From Nocardiopsis sp. JB363 (lineage in GTDB: Bacteria > Actinomycetota > Actinomycetes > Streptosporangiales > Streptosporangiaceae), in assembly GCF_900143625.1 (NCBI RefSeq), contig NZ_FRFF01000010.1:1-34369 (forward strand): a DNA stretch of 34,369 nt, in the 5' to 3' direction. Positions 28,963 through 34,369 of this stretch are shown here, in pieces; within the stretch, counting starts at the first letter, position 1; the number at the start of each line of letters is the position of its first letter. Under the pieces are notes generated by a model that had not been told where the DNA came from, made no database searches, and saw nothing but the letters and a program-made list of their open reading frames with translations. The position numbers and the translations under genes were made by a program.

Positions 28963-29088
28963 TCAGTGGTTGTTGGCGGCCCGGTTGACCGCGTCCTTGT
29001 CGCCGGACTGGCTCCAGCCGCACGAGCACCAGCCGTGGGCCTGGTCGCCGTCCTCGTTGACGACCCAGGAGTGCGTGATCTGACCCAT
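28963..29088 (-). CDS. Tiny CxCGW protein, 41 aa
   Basis: From the ATG at 29088, with AAGGAG upstream: MGQITHSWVVNEDGDQAHGW, then CSCGWSQSGDKDAVNRAANN-H. The pattern W-x-V ... HGWCSCGWS ... H gives a metal-binding CxC with His residues, and CSCGW matches the CDCGWS element at residues 47-52 of the 324-aa protein (13872-14846). It looks like a stand-alone version of that N-terminal domain. It is not flagged by simple length-based ORF filters, but the RBS and motif make it a real gene candidate. Confidence 0.65.
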   Translation of the reverse strand: MGQITHSWVVNEDGDQAHGWCSCGWSQSGDKDAVNRAANNH

Positions 29089-29109
29089 GAGAGTGGTTCT
29101 CCTTCTTCG

Positions 29110-29198
29110 CAGGTGATGTTCGTGGACCCTGGTGGTCCCCCGGACCGGGCCGGCACCGCGGTGATACGCGATCCGGCCCAGACGGGCACCCCAGGGGG
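29110..29198. repeat. Intergenic repeat R2, leader of the 41-aa gene
   Basis: It starts CAGGTGATGTTCGTGGACCC, ends GACGGGCACCCCAGGGGG, and has an internal hairpin GGGCCGG (29147-29153) / CCGGCCC (29173-29179). See R1. Confidence 0.72.
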
Positions 29199-29378
29199 TC
29201 AGAGCTCCTTAAGCTGCCGTTCAGCGTCCATGAGCGCGCTCCTAGCAGCAGAGGAAGGGCCCCGGTCAAGCTCGGCCTTGGCGTCCTGGATCCTTCGCGC
29301 CAGGTCTGCCTTGGAGCTACGGCGCACCTTCTCGTAGTGGTCGTCGTCGTTCTTGTCTCGGAATCCGAACAGGCTCAT
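29199..29378 (-). CDS. Small charged helical protein, 59 aa
   Basis: The ATG at 29378 overlaps the upstream stop by ATGA. MSLFGFRDKNDDDHYEKVRR is followed by a helical stretch SSKADLARRIQDAKAELDRG and ends DAERQLKEL. It is mainly a short coiled coil. No function is recognised; it is coupled to the zinc-finger protein upstream. Confidence 0.7.
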   Translation of the reverse strand: MSLFGFRDKNDDDHYEKVRRSSKADLARRIQDAKAELDRGPSSAARSALMDAERQLKEL

Positions 29379-29653
29379 GCGGCGACGCTCCTGTTCGCGG
29401 TGGTGATCGGGATGACGGGTGCGGGGCGGCCGGTGTGTGCGGCCTCGATGTCGGCGTGGATCAGTTCGGCGGCCTCCTCGACCCGGGCGCGGACACCGCC
29501 GGATCGGGTGTCGGCCAGGTCGATGGCGACCAGGAGTTGCGTCACCAGGGCGGGGACCTCGCACACCATGCACACCCGCTGGGTGGCCGGTGTGTAGGTG
29601 TCGCAGGCCCGGCACCGCCACGTGGGCGGGGTCATCCGCGTGGTGGGGCCCAT
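29375..29653 (-). CDS. Zinc-finger protein, 92 aa
   Basis: The ATG at 29653 shares one base with the upstream stop (TGATG). WRCRACDTYTPATQRVCMVC gives CxxC-x10-CxxC at residues 14-31, a RanBP2-like or zinc-ribbon finger, followed by a helical domain (ALVTQLLVAIDLADTRSGGV, RVEEAAELIHADIEAAHTG) and a basic tail. It likely binds nucleic acid or a protein partner. It is part of the leftward spread operon. Confidence 0.76.
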   Translation of the reverse strand: MGPTTRMTPPTWRCRACDTYTPATQRVCMVCEVPALVTQLLVAIDLADTRSGGVRARVEEAAELIHADIEAAHTGRPAPVIPITTANRSVAA

Positions 29654-29949
29654 CAGAACGGGCCCATCTCGGCGGTGACGCGGTCGAGGGCCAGGGCGTC
29701 GCGCTGCGCGGTCAGCGCGGCGATCTGGGCGTCCAGCAGCGCGAGACGGTCCACACCGCCGACCATCACGGTGTCGGAGCGCACCTCGGTGACGAGGTAG
29801 CCGGCGGCCTGGAGCGCGGCGGTGACGTCGTCGGTGCCGGTGCCGGCGAGGGTGACCAGCAGCCCGGCCGGGGTCTCAGAGGAGGACCAGATCCCTCGGC
29901 CCAGGGTGTTGATGATCGAGTGGACGGTGTCCTTGTTCGGAGGCGTCAT
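29653..29949 (-). CDS. Hypothetical protein, 98 aa
   Basis: The ATG at 29949 is preceded by the leader motif with AAAGGA. Residues 1-55 form a small alpha/beta module (VHSIINTLGRGIWSSSETPA, LLVTLAGTGTDDVTAALQAA) followed by a strand VTEVRSDTVMVGGVD and a C-terminal coiled coil LLDAQIAALTAQRDALALDR. No family was recognised. It is coupled to the zinc-finger gene. Confidence 0.72.
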   Translation of the reverse strand: MTPPNKDTVHSIINTLGRGIWSSSETPAGLLVTLAGTGTDDVTAALQAAGYLVTEVRSDTVMVGGVDRLALLDAQIAALTAQRDALALDRVTAEMGPF

Positions 29950-29955
29950 GCGGTG

Positions 29956-29969
29956 TCCTTTCGCAGGTG
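29956..29969 (-). promoter_or_regulatory. Leader motif CACCTGCGAAAGGA
   Basis: It carries the RBS of the 29949 gene and is one of five related leader elements on the minus strand (26497, 28678, 28861, 29098, 29956). Confidence 0.62.
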
Positions 29970-30000
29970 GAACAGAGCGTGAGCTTTACGACGTAGATAT

Positions 30001-30564
30001 TCAGGCGGCGGTGGCCAGGTGGTGCTGGAGCTGGGCCCGGTAGCGGGCACGGCGGGTAGTGGCCGGGTTGGTGAGCAGGACCGCGCGGACCGCGCGTCGG
30101 GTTTCGTCGGGGGTGTTCCAGCCGGTGGCCAGGTGGGCGGTGGCGATGGAGTTGGTGACCTCGGCCAGGTCGGAGAACAGGGTGTCGGCGAGCTGTTCGG
30201 CGGTGGCCGCCTCGTCCTGCTCCTCGACGATCTCTTCGTCGTGGTCGCCGGGGTGGTGCGGGGCGATCTGGCGGGTCTCGTCGGGGGAGGTGTTCTCCCC
30301 GTAGATGGTCACGGTCGGGTCGTGGACCGCGCGGGGGTTGGCCGGAGCGACCGGAGCGACGTCGGCGCGGGAGTCGGCCCAGATCTCGGCGATCTCGGCG
30401 GAGCGGCCGGCGGTGAGCATCAGCTCGTAGGCGTCACGGCCGGTGATCGTCTGGATGGCGTGAGCGATGGCCCAGTCCGCCTGGGTGTGGCCGCCGTGGG
30501 AGAGCACACGGTGCACGTCAGCGCTGGTGACACCAGCAACCCGCGCAACCTCTGCGATCGACAT
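30001..30564 (-). CDS. HTH protein at the head of the spread operon, 187 aa
   Basis: The ATG at 30564 follows GAAGGGGAG. MSIAEVARVAGVTSADVHRV then LSHGGHTQADWAIAHAIQTI is a LacI/Xre-like helix-turn-helix at the N-terminus (residues 1-27). A disordered acidic region (HPGDHDEEIVEEQDEAATAE) and a C-terminal helical domain (PDETRRAVRAVLLTNPATTR then RARYRAQLQHHLATAA) follow. It is transcribed leftward from the region shared with the GntR gene and is the first gene of the long operon, so it may set early control of transfer. It could also be a structural DNA-binding protein. Confidence 0.78.
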   Translation of the reverse strand: MSIAEVARVAGVTSADVHRVLSHGGHTQADWAIAHAIQTITGRDAYELMLTAGRSAEIAEIWADSRADVAPVAPANPRAVHDPTVTIYGENTSPDETRQIAPHHPGDHDEEIVEEQDEAATAEQLADTLFSDLAEVTNSIATAHLATGWNTPDETRRAVRAVLLTNPATTRRARYRAQLQHHLATAA

Positions 30565-30604
30565 CCGTACTCCCCTTCAGTGGAGGCCCCAAGGCCTTTC
30601 CTGC

Positions 30605-30674
30605 TTTGGATGCCCCAATCCAAGCATGCATCTGGCGGCGGCGTCAAGTGTTTGATAGCTTTGGGGCATCCAAA
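30605..30674. promoter_or_regulatory. Inverted TTTGGATGCCCCAA operators between 30564 and 30700
   Basis: TTTGGATGCCCCAA (30605-30618) and its exact inverse TTGGGGCATCCAAA (30661-30674) are 42 bp apart. The first extends into TTGGAT-GCCCCA-ATCCAA, a dyad (30606-30623). Such sites at a divergent promoter are typical of GntR/KorSA-type autoregulators. TTGACG (minus strand, about 30645) could be a -35 for the leftward operon. Confidence 0.82.
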
Positions 30675-30699
30675 ACAAGAAGGATTGGAGAAACCGCAG

Positions 30700-31455
30700 A
30701 TGGCACGGCCAGAGCCCCTGTACATCCGACCCGCCAACTGGGTGCGGCAACAAATTCGAGAGGGTCACCTCGCTCCGGGGGCATCCGCTCCCACTGAGCG
30801 CGAGTTGGCCAAGCAATTCGGCATCAGTCGAGACACGGCAGGACGCTCACTGGAGCTGCTGGTCTCCGAGGGTCTACTCACGCCGGGCAACACCCGAGCA
30901 GGCCGGAAGGTACGCAACACCCGGGTACTGCCGATCCACGCGAGTCACAGCGAACAGATGGAACGCCGTCGTAGCGCTGGCGTGGATGCCTGGGTGTCCG
31001 ACACACAGGAGGCCGGTCGCGAACCCGGTCAGGCCATCGATGTCCGTGTTGTGCAGGCCATTGAGGAGATCGCCCGGTGGCTGGAGATCGAGGCAGACAC
31101 ACCGGTCGCAGTACGTCGGCGGGTTCGGACGTTGGACGGAGAGCCGAGCAACACCGCCACCACCTACTACTCCATGGATATCGCCCGAGAGGTGCCAGAG
31201 ATCCTCGACCCGGGCGACGTCAAACAGGGGGTACTGGCACTGATGGCTGAACACGGATACGTCACCGAGCACTACGTGGACGCGCTCCGGTGGCGCCCTC
31301 CCACACCTGAGGAAGCGGCGTCCCTGGGGATTGGTCAAGGCGTTGCGGTCCTGATCCAGTCCCGCACTGGCTACCAGGACGGCCACCCCATCCACATCAC
31401 CCAGACCGTATGGCCAGGAAACACGATCGAGTTGCGCTACGAACTACCCGCTTGA
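30700..31455 (+). CDS. GntR-family regulator (KorSA-like, UTRA domain), 251 aa
   Basis: The ATG at 30700 follows GGAG. The winged HTH is clear: YIRPANWVRQQIREGHLAPG then ASAPTERELAKQFGISRDTA (residues 9-68). The C-terminal part (VRRRVRTLDGEPSNTATTYY, EEAASLGIGQGVAVLIQSRT, GHPIHITQTVWPGNTIELRY) matches the UTRA ligand-binding fold of HutC/GntR proteins. In Streptomyces plasmids such proteins (KorSA, TraR) repress transfer genes and themselves. The inverted operators just upstream suggest autoregulation and repression of the divergent spread operon. It is followed after 14 bases by a GNAT gene in the same operon. Confidence 0.93.
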   Translation: MARPEPLYIRPANWVRQQIREGHLAPGASAPTERELAKQFGISRDTAGRSLELLVSEGLLTPGNTRAGRKVRNTRVLPIHASHSEQMERRRSAGVDAWVSDTQEAGREPGQAIDVRVVQAIEEIARWLEIEADTPVAVRRRVRTLDGEPSNTATTYYSMDIAREVPEILDPGDVKQGVLALMAEHGYVTEHYVDALRWRPPTPEEAASLGIGQGVAVLIQSRTGYQDGHPIHITQTVWPGNTIELRYELPA

Positions 31456-31469
31456 CAGGGAGAGGCCGT

Positions 31470-32012
31470 ATGACGATTGACGGATGGCCGATGAGGCTGG
31501 CAGAAACCGATGACCTCCCCGCCGTGGTCGACACCCTCAACGAGGCAGGCGGGCGCTTGGCTTTGCGTGGCCTCGACCAGTGGGGGCACAACTGGATGCC
31601 CTCTGAACGGATGGCGGTGATGATCGACCGCAAAGAGGTCTACGTCGCCATCAGCTCCGGACAGATCATTGCCACGGTTGCCCTGGCCGAAGACCCTGGC
31701 CCCTTCTGGACCCCGGAGGAGCGGGCAGAGCGAGTGATCTACATGGGGAAGCTCGCACGCCGCAACGATGCACCTCCCGGAGTGGGGAAGTGGATCATGA
31801 ACGTGTGGGTCCCTGGATGGGCGTGGGAATCCGGCTACAACATCGTGCGCCTGGATGCGTGGCGCACGAACCCTGACCTGCACGACTTCTACCGCCTGCG
31901 CGGATGGCAGTACGTCCGAACAGAAACGGTGACTGGAAACAAATCTGGCGCTCTCTTTGAACGACCAGCACGCCCGGCACCTGGACAAGTGGCAGGCACC
32001 TGCGATCCGTAA
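31470..32012 (+). CDS. GNAT-family acetyltransferase, 180 aa
   Basis: The ATG at 31470 follows GGGAGAGG, 14 bases after the GntR stop. The fold is recognisable by VYVAISSGQIIATVALAEDP (strands 2-4), IYMGKLARRNDAPPGVGKWI (acetyl-CoA loop, with PPGVGK in the usual place of QxxGxG), and LDAWRTNPDLHDFYRLRGWQ (motif B). The substrate is unknown. It is next to the GntR gene and a 111-aa protein, a set often found on actinobacterial plasmids. An acetyltransferase in a repressor operon could serve as effector or inactivation enzyme for a small signal, but there is no evidence for this here. Confidence 0.88.
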   Translation: MTIDGWPMRLAETDDLPAVVDTLNEAGGRLALRGLDQWGHNWMPSERMAVMIDRKEVYVAISSGQIIATVALAEDPGPFWTPEERAERVIYMGKLARRNDAPPGVGKWIMNVWVPGWAWESGYNIVRLDAWRTNPDLHDFYRLRGWQYVRTETVTGNKSGALFERPARPAPGQVAGTCDP

Positions 32013-32021
32013 GGAGAAGAC

Positions 32022-32357
32022 ATGATCATCGAGAGCACCACCAGCGTGCACTCCCCTGACTCCCCATCCGCAGTCATGCAGACGAGGCCAGAACTCCTGT
32101 TCAAAGTGCCCAAGTCCGTGGTGCGTGGCGTCCCTCCGTTCCTGGAGGACGAGCACCCGATCACCCTGGCCCCTGGGCTGGAGTGCCCTGTTTGGCACGA
32201 CGGAACGGTCTGGCGGGTGGGCATCCCTGGTTGGGGAGCGTCCTATGCCGCCCATGTGGTGCACTGGCCAGCACTCGAATCCTTGTCCACCGACACCAGG
32301 TACACGTTGGTGGCGCCTAGGTCCAGCAGCGAGGACATCACGCTGGTTTCGACTTAG
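32022..32357 (+). CDS. Hypothetical protein, 111 aa
   Basis: The ATG at 32022 follows AAGGAG by seven bases, nine bases past the GNAT stop. MIIESTTSVHSPDSPSAVMQ leads to a beta-rich body with PVWHDGTVWRVGIPGWGASY and AAHVVHWPALESLSTDTRYT. No motif was recognised. It is the last gene of the GntR operon, ending at the hairpin 32364-32397. It may be a partner of the GNAT. Confidence 0.75.
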   Translation: MIIESTTSVHSPDSPSAVMQTRPELLFKVPKSVVRGVPPFLEDEHPITLAPGLECPVWHDGTVWRVGIPGWGASYAAHVVHWPALESLSTDTRYTLVAPRSSSEDITLVST

Positions 32358-32363
32358 AAACGA

Positions 32364-32397
32364 AGAACCCCCGGGCGGTAATCGGCCCGGGGGTTCT
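32364..32397 (+). terminator. Terminator of the GntR operon
   Basis: AGAACCCCCGGGC (32364-32376), loop of eight, GCCCGGGGGTTCT (32385-32397), then TCTGG. Confidence 0.85.
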
Positions 32398-32855
32398 TCT
32401 GGGCCCTGGGTGTGACTCAAGCGCATGCTGAGCGCTACTCAGGCGATAGCGTCTGTCGTGAAACACGGTCGTCTGAGTCAAGTACCGGGCCGGTTACAGC
32501 TTCATCCGAGCCGTCTGAGCGGAGTGCCGGGCCGAACACCACGCAGGAGGTCCCTGCGGTGTTTCCCGGTGCCCCAAGTCAGCCGTCTCACCCCAGACAT
32601 GACGAAGGCCCGGGCTGGCACCCGGGCCTCGTCCAAAACCAAGTGACCTCTACTCACTGGCTACGCCCCCGCATACGCGGAAAGCTCAACACCGTCATCG
32701 TACCCAGGAAGGGACGACAGTTTGCACCCGACATGGGTGACAAGGTCCTCCCCTCCGGTCCTGACGGCGTAGCTCAGTGGGTCACCCAGGTCTAGAAAGC
32801 AGACCCGTGATTTCCGAGACCTCCGGTACCCCCGGCATCCCCCAGGGGGTGCCCG
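32398..32855. other. Non-coding region before the initiator gene
   Basis: About 460 bp with no convincing ORF. It has a bulged hairpin at 32601-32633 (GACGAAGGCCCGGG/CCCGGGCCTCGTC), a short stem GGTCT-AGAAAGC-AGACC (about 32791-32807), the word GTAGCTCAGTGGG at 32769-32781 and an RBS-hiding hairpin right before the initiator start. It may contain a promoter, an untranslated regulatory RNA, or incompatibility elements for replication control. Confidence 0.55.
32834..32853 (+). promoter_or_regulatory. Hairpin covering the initiator ribosome binding site
   Basis: GGCATCCCCC pairs with the following AGGGGGTGCC (one bulged base). The GGGGG arm is the only plausible Shine-Dalgarno for the ATG at 32856, so folding would block translation of the initiator. 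Confidence 0.65.
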
Positions 32856-34151
32856 ATGAGCTCTAAAGCATCTGACTACACCTGGCAGCTCAAGGTCGGC
32901 AGCACTCCGCGAAAGCTCCTCTTGACGCGCATGGCCAAGATGGCCGAAGGCGAGCGGCATAGCTACTACTTCAAGGTCGACCTGATCTCCACCTACCTGG
33001 AGATCCCGAGGAACAAGGTGTCCAGCTACCTCGCTGACCTGCAATCCATGGGCCTGGTGAGTGTCCTGGAGCGCACCTACGTCGACGGAGGCCAGAAGGA
33101 AAGCCGTGTCTTCATCCACGGCCCCTGGGACTGCTTCGGCGGCACCGGGACCCCCTTCGCCGAGATCGAGCCGCACCTCAAGGACAAGAACTTCAAGGCT
33201 GCGGACACCGTTGAGATCACCCCTGAAGTCCTGGCAGAGCTGCGCACGACCTTCAACGAGTACGCCGAAGAGGACGGGGTCTTCCGCGACGGCAACCCAC
33301 GTTCTCGCTGGCGGCTCGGGTCACGCGCCCACTCGCTCGTGTGCTGGTACGGCCTCGGCAACACCGTGATCCACAACGACCGGCCCGCCCGAGTCACCAC
33401 CATCACCAACACCGGTCCGAGGAACAAGGTCATCCCCGTCCAGGTGAACCTGACCTACATCGATGAGGCCAGCGGGGACGTTGAAGGGGTTCTCCCCCAG
33501 GACCTGAAGCAGCCCGAGCCTACGGTCGAGCCCCCAGTCCAGGACCAGCCAACTCCCCAAAATCCCAGTTCAGATGGGGGGATACCAAATGGTCAGGGGG
33601 GTGATGACCAAACAGTCAGGGGGGTGATGACCAAACAGTCAGGGCATGGGATGACCAAACAGTCAGCCCATGAATCTTCATCTAACGCAAAGCGTAAATC
33701 TTCTTCTTCTGAGGCAGCGGAGAGCGAAGGTCACGGACCAGAAGAAGAGGAAGAGTCGCCTTCGGCACCGGGGGGCATCGAAGGTGCTGCTGCAATCGTG
33801 GCTTCTCGCACCGACGCGACCGATGAGGAAGCTAGGGCTCTGGTCGCTAAGTTCCTCGATGCTGCTCTTGCCCGCGGTAAGGAAATCGGTCAGCCAGACG
33901 TGTACGTCAGCCGATTCAAGGATGGCGACCTCGGATACCACTTGAGCCTCCTGCGCCGCCAGCGTGCACCTCAGGGCCGCACAGAGCCCACAGAGGCCGA
34001 CTCTCGATGCTCGGAGCACCACGAGCCCCTCGACTGCGTGGCGTGCGAGAACCTCAACCCCGGCCACGGCCGCCTCCTGCTGCGCCGTTACGGCCCCGTC
34101 CGCCGCCCTGACCTCGCCCGCCGGTACGGGCCCGTCGGGGCCCACGCCTGA
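32856..34151 (+). CDS. Replication initiator-like protein with embedded iterons, 431 aa
   Basis: The ATG at 32856 starts MSSKASDYTWQLKVGSTPRK. Residues 20-85 form a winged helix: LLLTRMAKMAEGERHSYYFK, then LISTYLEIPRNKVSSYLADL and QSMGLVSVLERTYVDGGQKE, as in phage and plasmid initiators. A second alpha/beta domain with AEIEPHLKDKNFKAADTVEI and WRLGSRAHSLVCWYGLGNTV runs to about 205. Residues 220-300 are low-complexity (Gln, Gly, Ser, Lys, Glu), and that DNA contains the iterons and AT-rich stretch. A small helical domain (EEARALVAKFLDAALARGKE, DVYVSRFKDGDLGYHLSLLR) and a Cys/His tail end the protein. It stands directly before dnaB. The layout mirrors the lambda O gene. Exact homology is not claimed. 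Confidence 0.8.
   Translation: MSSKASDYTWQLKVGSTPRKLLLTRMAKMAEGERHSYYFKVDLISTYLEIPRNKVSSYLADLQSMGLVSVLERTYVDGGQKESRVFIHGPWDCFGGTGTPFAEIEPHLKDKNFKAADTVEITPEVLAELRTTFNEYAEEDGVFRDGNPRSRWRLGSRAHSLVCWYGLGNTVIHNDRPARVTTITNTGPRNKVIPVQVNLTYIDEASGDVEGVLPQDLKQPEPTVEPPVQDQPTPQNPSSDGGIPNGQGGDDQTVRGVMTKQSGHGMTKQSAHESSSNAKRKSSSSEAAESEGHGPEEEEESPSAPGGIEGAAAIVASRTDATDEEARALVAKFLDAALARGKEIGQPDVYVSRFKDGDLGYHLSLLRRQRAPQGRTEPTEADSRCSEHHEPLDCVACENLNPGHGRLLLRRYGPVRRPDLARRYGPVGAHA
33576..33665. repeat. Four direct repeats (iterons) inside the initiator gene
   Basis: Units: 33576-33595 (degenerate, ATACCAAATGGTCA), 33596-33618 and 33619-33641 (identical 23-mers, GGGGGGTGATGACCAAACAG then TCA), and 33642-33665 (GGGCATGGGATGACCAAACA then GTCA). 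The shared core is RATGACCAAACAGTCA. The 23-bp spacing is about two helical turns, placing the sites on the same DNA face. Confidence 0.88.
33668..33712. other. AT-rich stretch, candidate unwinding element
   Basis: In 33671-33710, 26 of 40 bases are A or T, far below the local GC level. It contains AATCTTCATCTAA and AAATCTTCTTCTTCT, two similar AATCTTC runs, immediately after the fourth repeat. This is the expected place for origin melting and helicase loading. Confidence 0.7.
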
Positions 34152-34167
34152 CCCCGAACACACAAAA

Positions 34168-34206
34168 GGGCGACGAACCCGGTTGGTAGCCGAGGGTTCG
34201 TCGCCC
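34168..34206. terminator. Hairpin between the initiator gene and dnaB
   Basis: GGGCGACGAACCC (34168-34180), loop of 13, GGGTTCGTCGCCC (34194-34206). It follows the initiator stop (34151) by 16 bases. Confidence 0.82.
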
Positions 34207-34240
34207 TGCCCACCCTGCCTACGGATGGAGAAGTTCCAGT

Positions 34241-34369
34241 ATGACCCACACCGACCTGCCCCTTACCGACCACGAACCCCACCACGAGGACGTCCTGCGC
34301 TCCCTGTTCGACCCGGGTCTGGAACAGACCGTGCTCGGCTGCATCCTGATGCCCGGCGGTACCGCCGGG
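34241..34369 (+). CDS. dnaB: 5' end of the dnaB-type helicase gene
   Basis: The ATG at 34241 opens a frame beginning MTHTDLPLTDHEPHHEDVLR that runs off the window end and joins, across the circular junction, the frame open at base 2. The first 25 or so codons before the duplicated 55 bases exist only here. An upstream GGAGAAG at 34228-34234 is a good ribosome binding site. A terminator-like hairpin (34168-34206) lies between the initiator gene and this start. The start could be one of several, but this ATG is the first in frame after the hairpin and gives a standard DnaB length. Confidence 0.88.
   Translation, partial: MTHTDLPLTDHEPHHEDVLRSLFDPGLEQTVLGCILMPGGTAG
34315..34369. repeat. Terminal overlap of the circular assembly, copy 2
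   Basis: Same 55 bases as at 1-55. One copy should be removed to give the circular molecule. Confidence 0.93.

Noticed and set aside
32412..32795. 127-aa plus-strand ORF before the initiator gene
   Set aside because: It runs through a terminator hairpin, lacks a Shine-Dalgarno, and its composition (Ser/Pro/Thr/Arg) shows no domain. I treat the region as non-coding.
32760..32835. tRNA-like word GTAGCTCAGTGGG followed by a 5-bp stem and 7-base loop
   Set aside because: There is no matching D-stem, no U33, no TTC arm and no acceptor stem, so it is not a tRNA gene. It could be a decayed tRNA fragment, but the evidence is too weak to annotate.
34315..34369. Terminal repeats as phage or linear-plasmid ends
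   Set aside because: The 55-bp repeats are direct, exact, and located in the middle of dnaB, whose frame continues across. This is an assembly overlap on a circle, not a telomere.

Overview
The window is a complete circular replicon opened inside a gene. The last 55 bases (34315-34369) repeat the first 55 (1-55), so the molecule is about 34,314 bp. A dnaB-type helicase gene starts at 34241 and continues into 1-1297. GC content is very high, GTG starts are common, many genes overlap by ATGA, GTGA or TGATG, and the gene content (MobF relaxase, FtsK/TraB-like translocase, Spd-like membrane proteins, GntR/KorSA-like regulator, short Cys/His proteins) points to a conjugative plasmid of a filamentous actinobacterium. 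Nocardiopsaceae or a related Streptosporangiales/Streptomycetales family is my guess; the sequence alone does not fix the genus. No resistance, rRNA, tRNA, IS element or CRISPR array was seen.

Layout. (1) Replication, 32.4 kb through the junction to 1.3 kb: an initiator-like gene (32856-34151) carries four iteron-like repeats and an AT-rich stretch inside its own coding sequence, and is followed by dnaB. This resembles the lambda O gene. (2) 1.4-4.0 kb: a hypothetical gene, then a translationally coupled leftward set (2H phosphodiesterase-like, GNAT, small protein). (3) 4.4-8.1 kb: MobF relaxase/helicase TraA, divergent from a zinc-binding protein across a dyad-rich region that is a candidate oriT or operator area. 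(4) 8.9-11 kb: a G/T-rich non-coding stretch with 12-bp tandem repeats, then small membrane or hypothetical genes. (5) 11.0-12.4 kb: a ParA/RHH partition operon with three clusters of CCGGT/ACGCGT palindromic boxes, one inside coding sequence. (6) 12.7-14.9 kb: a three-gene coupled operon behind two GTCAGG-N4-CCTGAC operators. (7) 15-16 kb: spacer with terminators, a coding remnant and two tiny Cys-rich genes. (8) 16.0-20.7 kb: a leftward accessory cluster headed by HIT, deoxyribosyltransferase-like and Nudix genes, facing an AlpA/MerR-like regulator over two TTGTCA-N9-TGACAA dyads. (9) 21.0-30.6 kb: a leftward transfer/spread region with about 15 small genes, Spd-like membrane proteins and the FtsK/TraB-like translocase. 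The translocase gene is bracketed by two ~108-bp repeats carrying TTCGGGYGCCCGAA palindromes. (10) 30.7-32.4 kb: a GntR regulator, a GNAT and a small protein in a rightward operon.

Working together. The initiator and DnaB would copy the plasmid and ParA/RHH would segregate it. TraA would nick and unwind DNA for transfer, while the FtsK-like ATPase and membrane proteins would move DNA between or within hyphae. The GntR protein probably represses the divergent transfer/spread operon. The most notable features are the origin embedded in the initiator gene, the partition boxes spread through coding DNA, and the coexistence of a MobF relaxase with a Streptomyces-style FtsK/Spd system.
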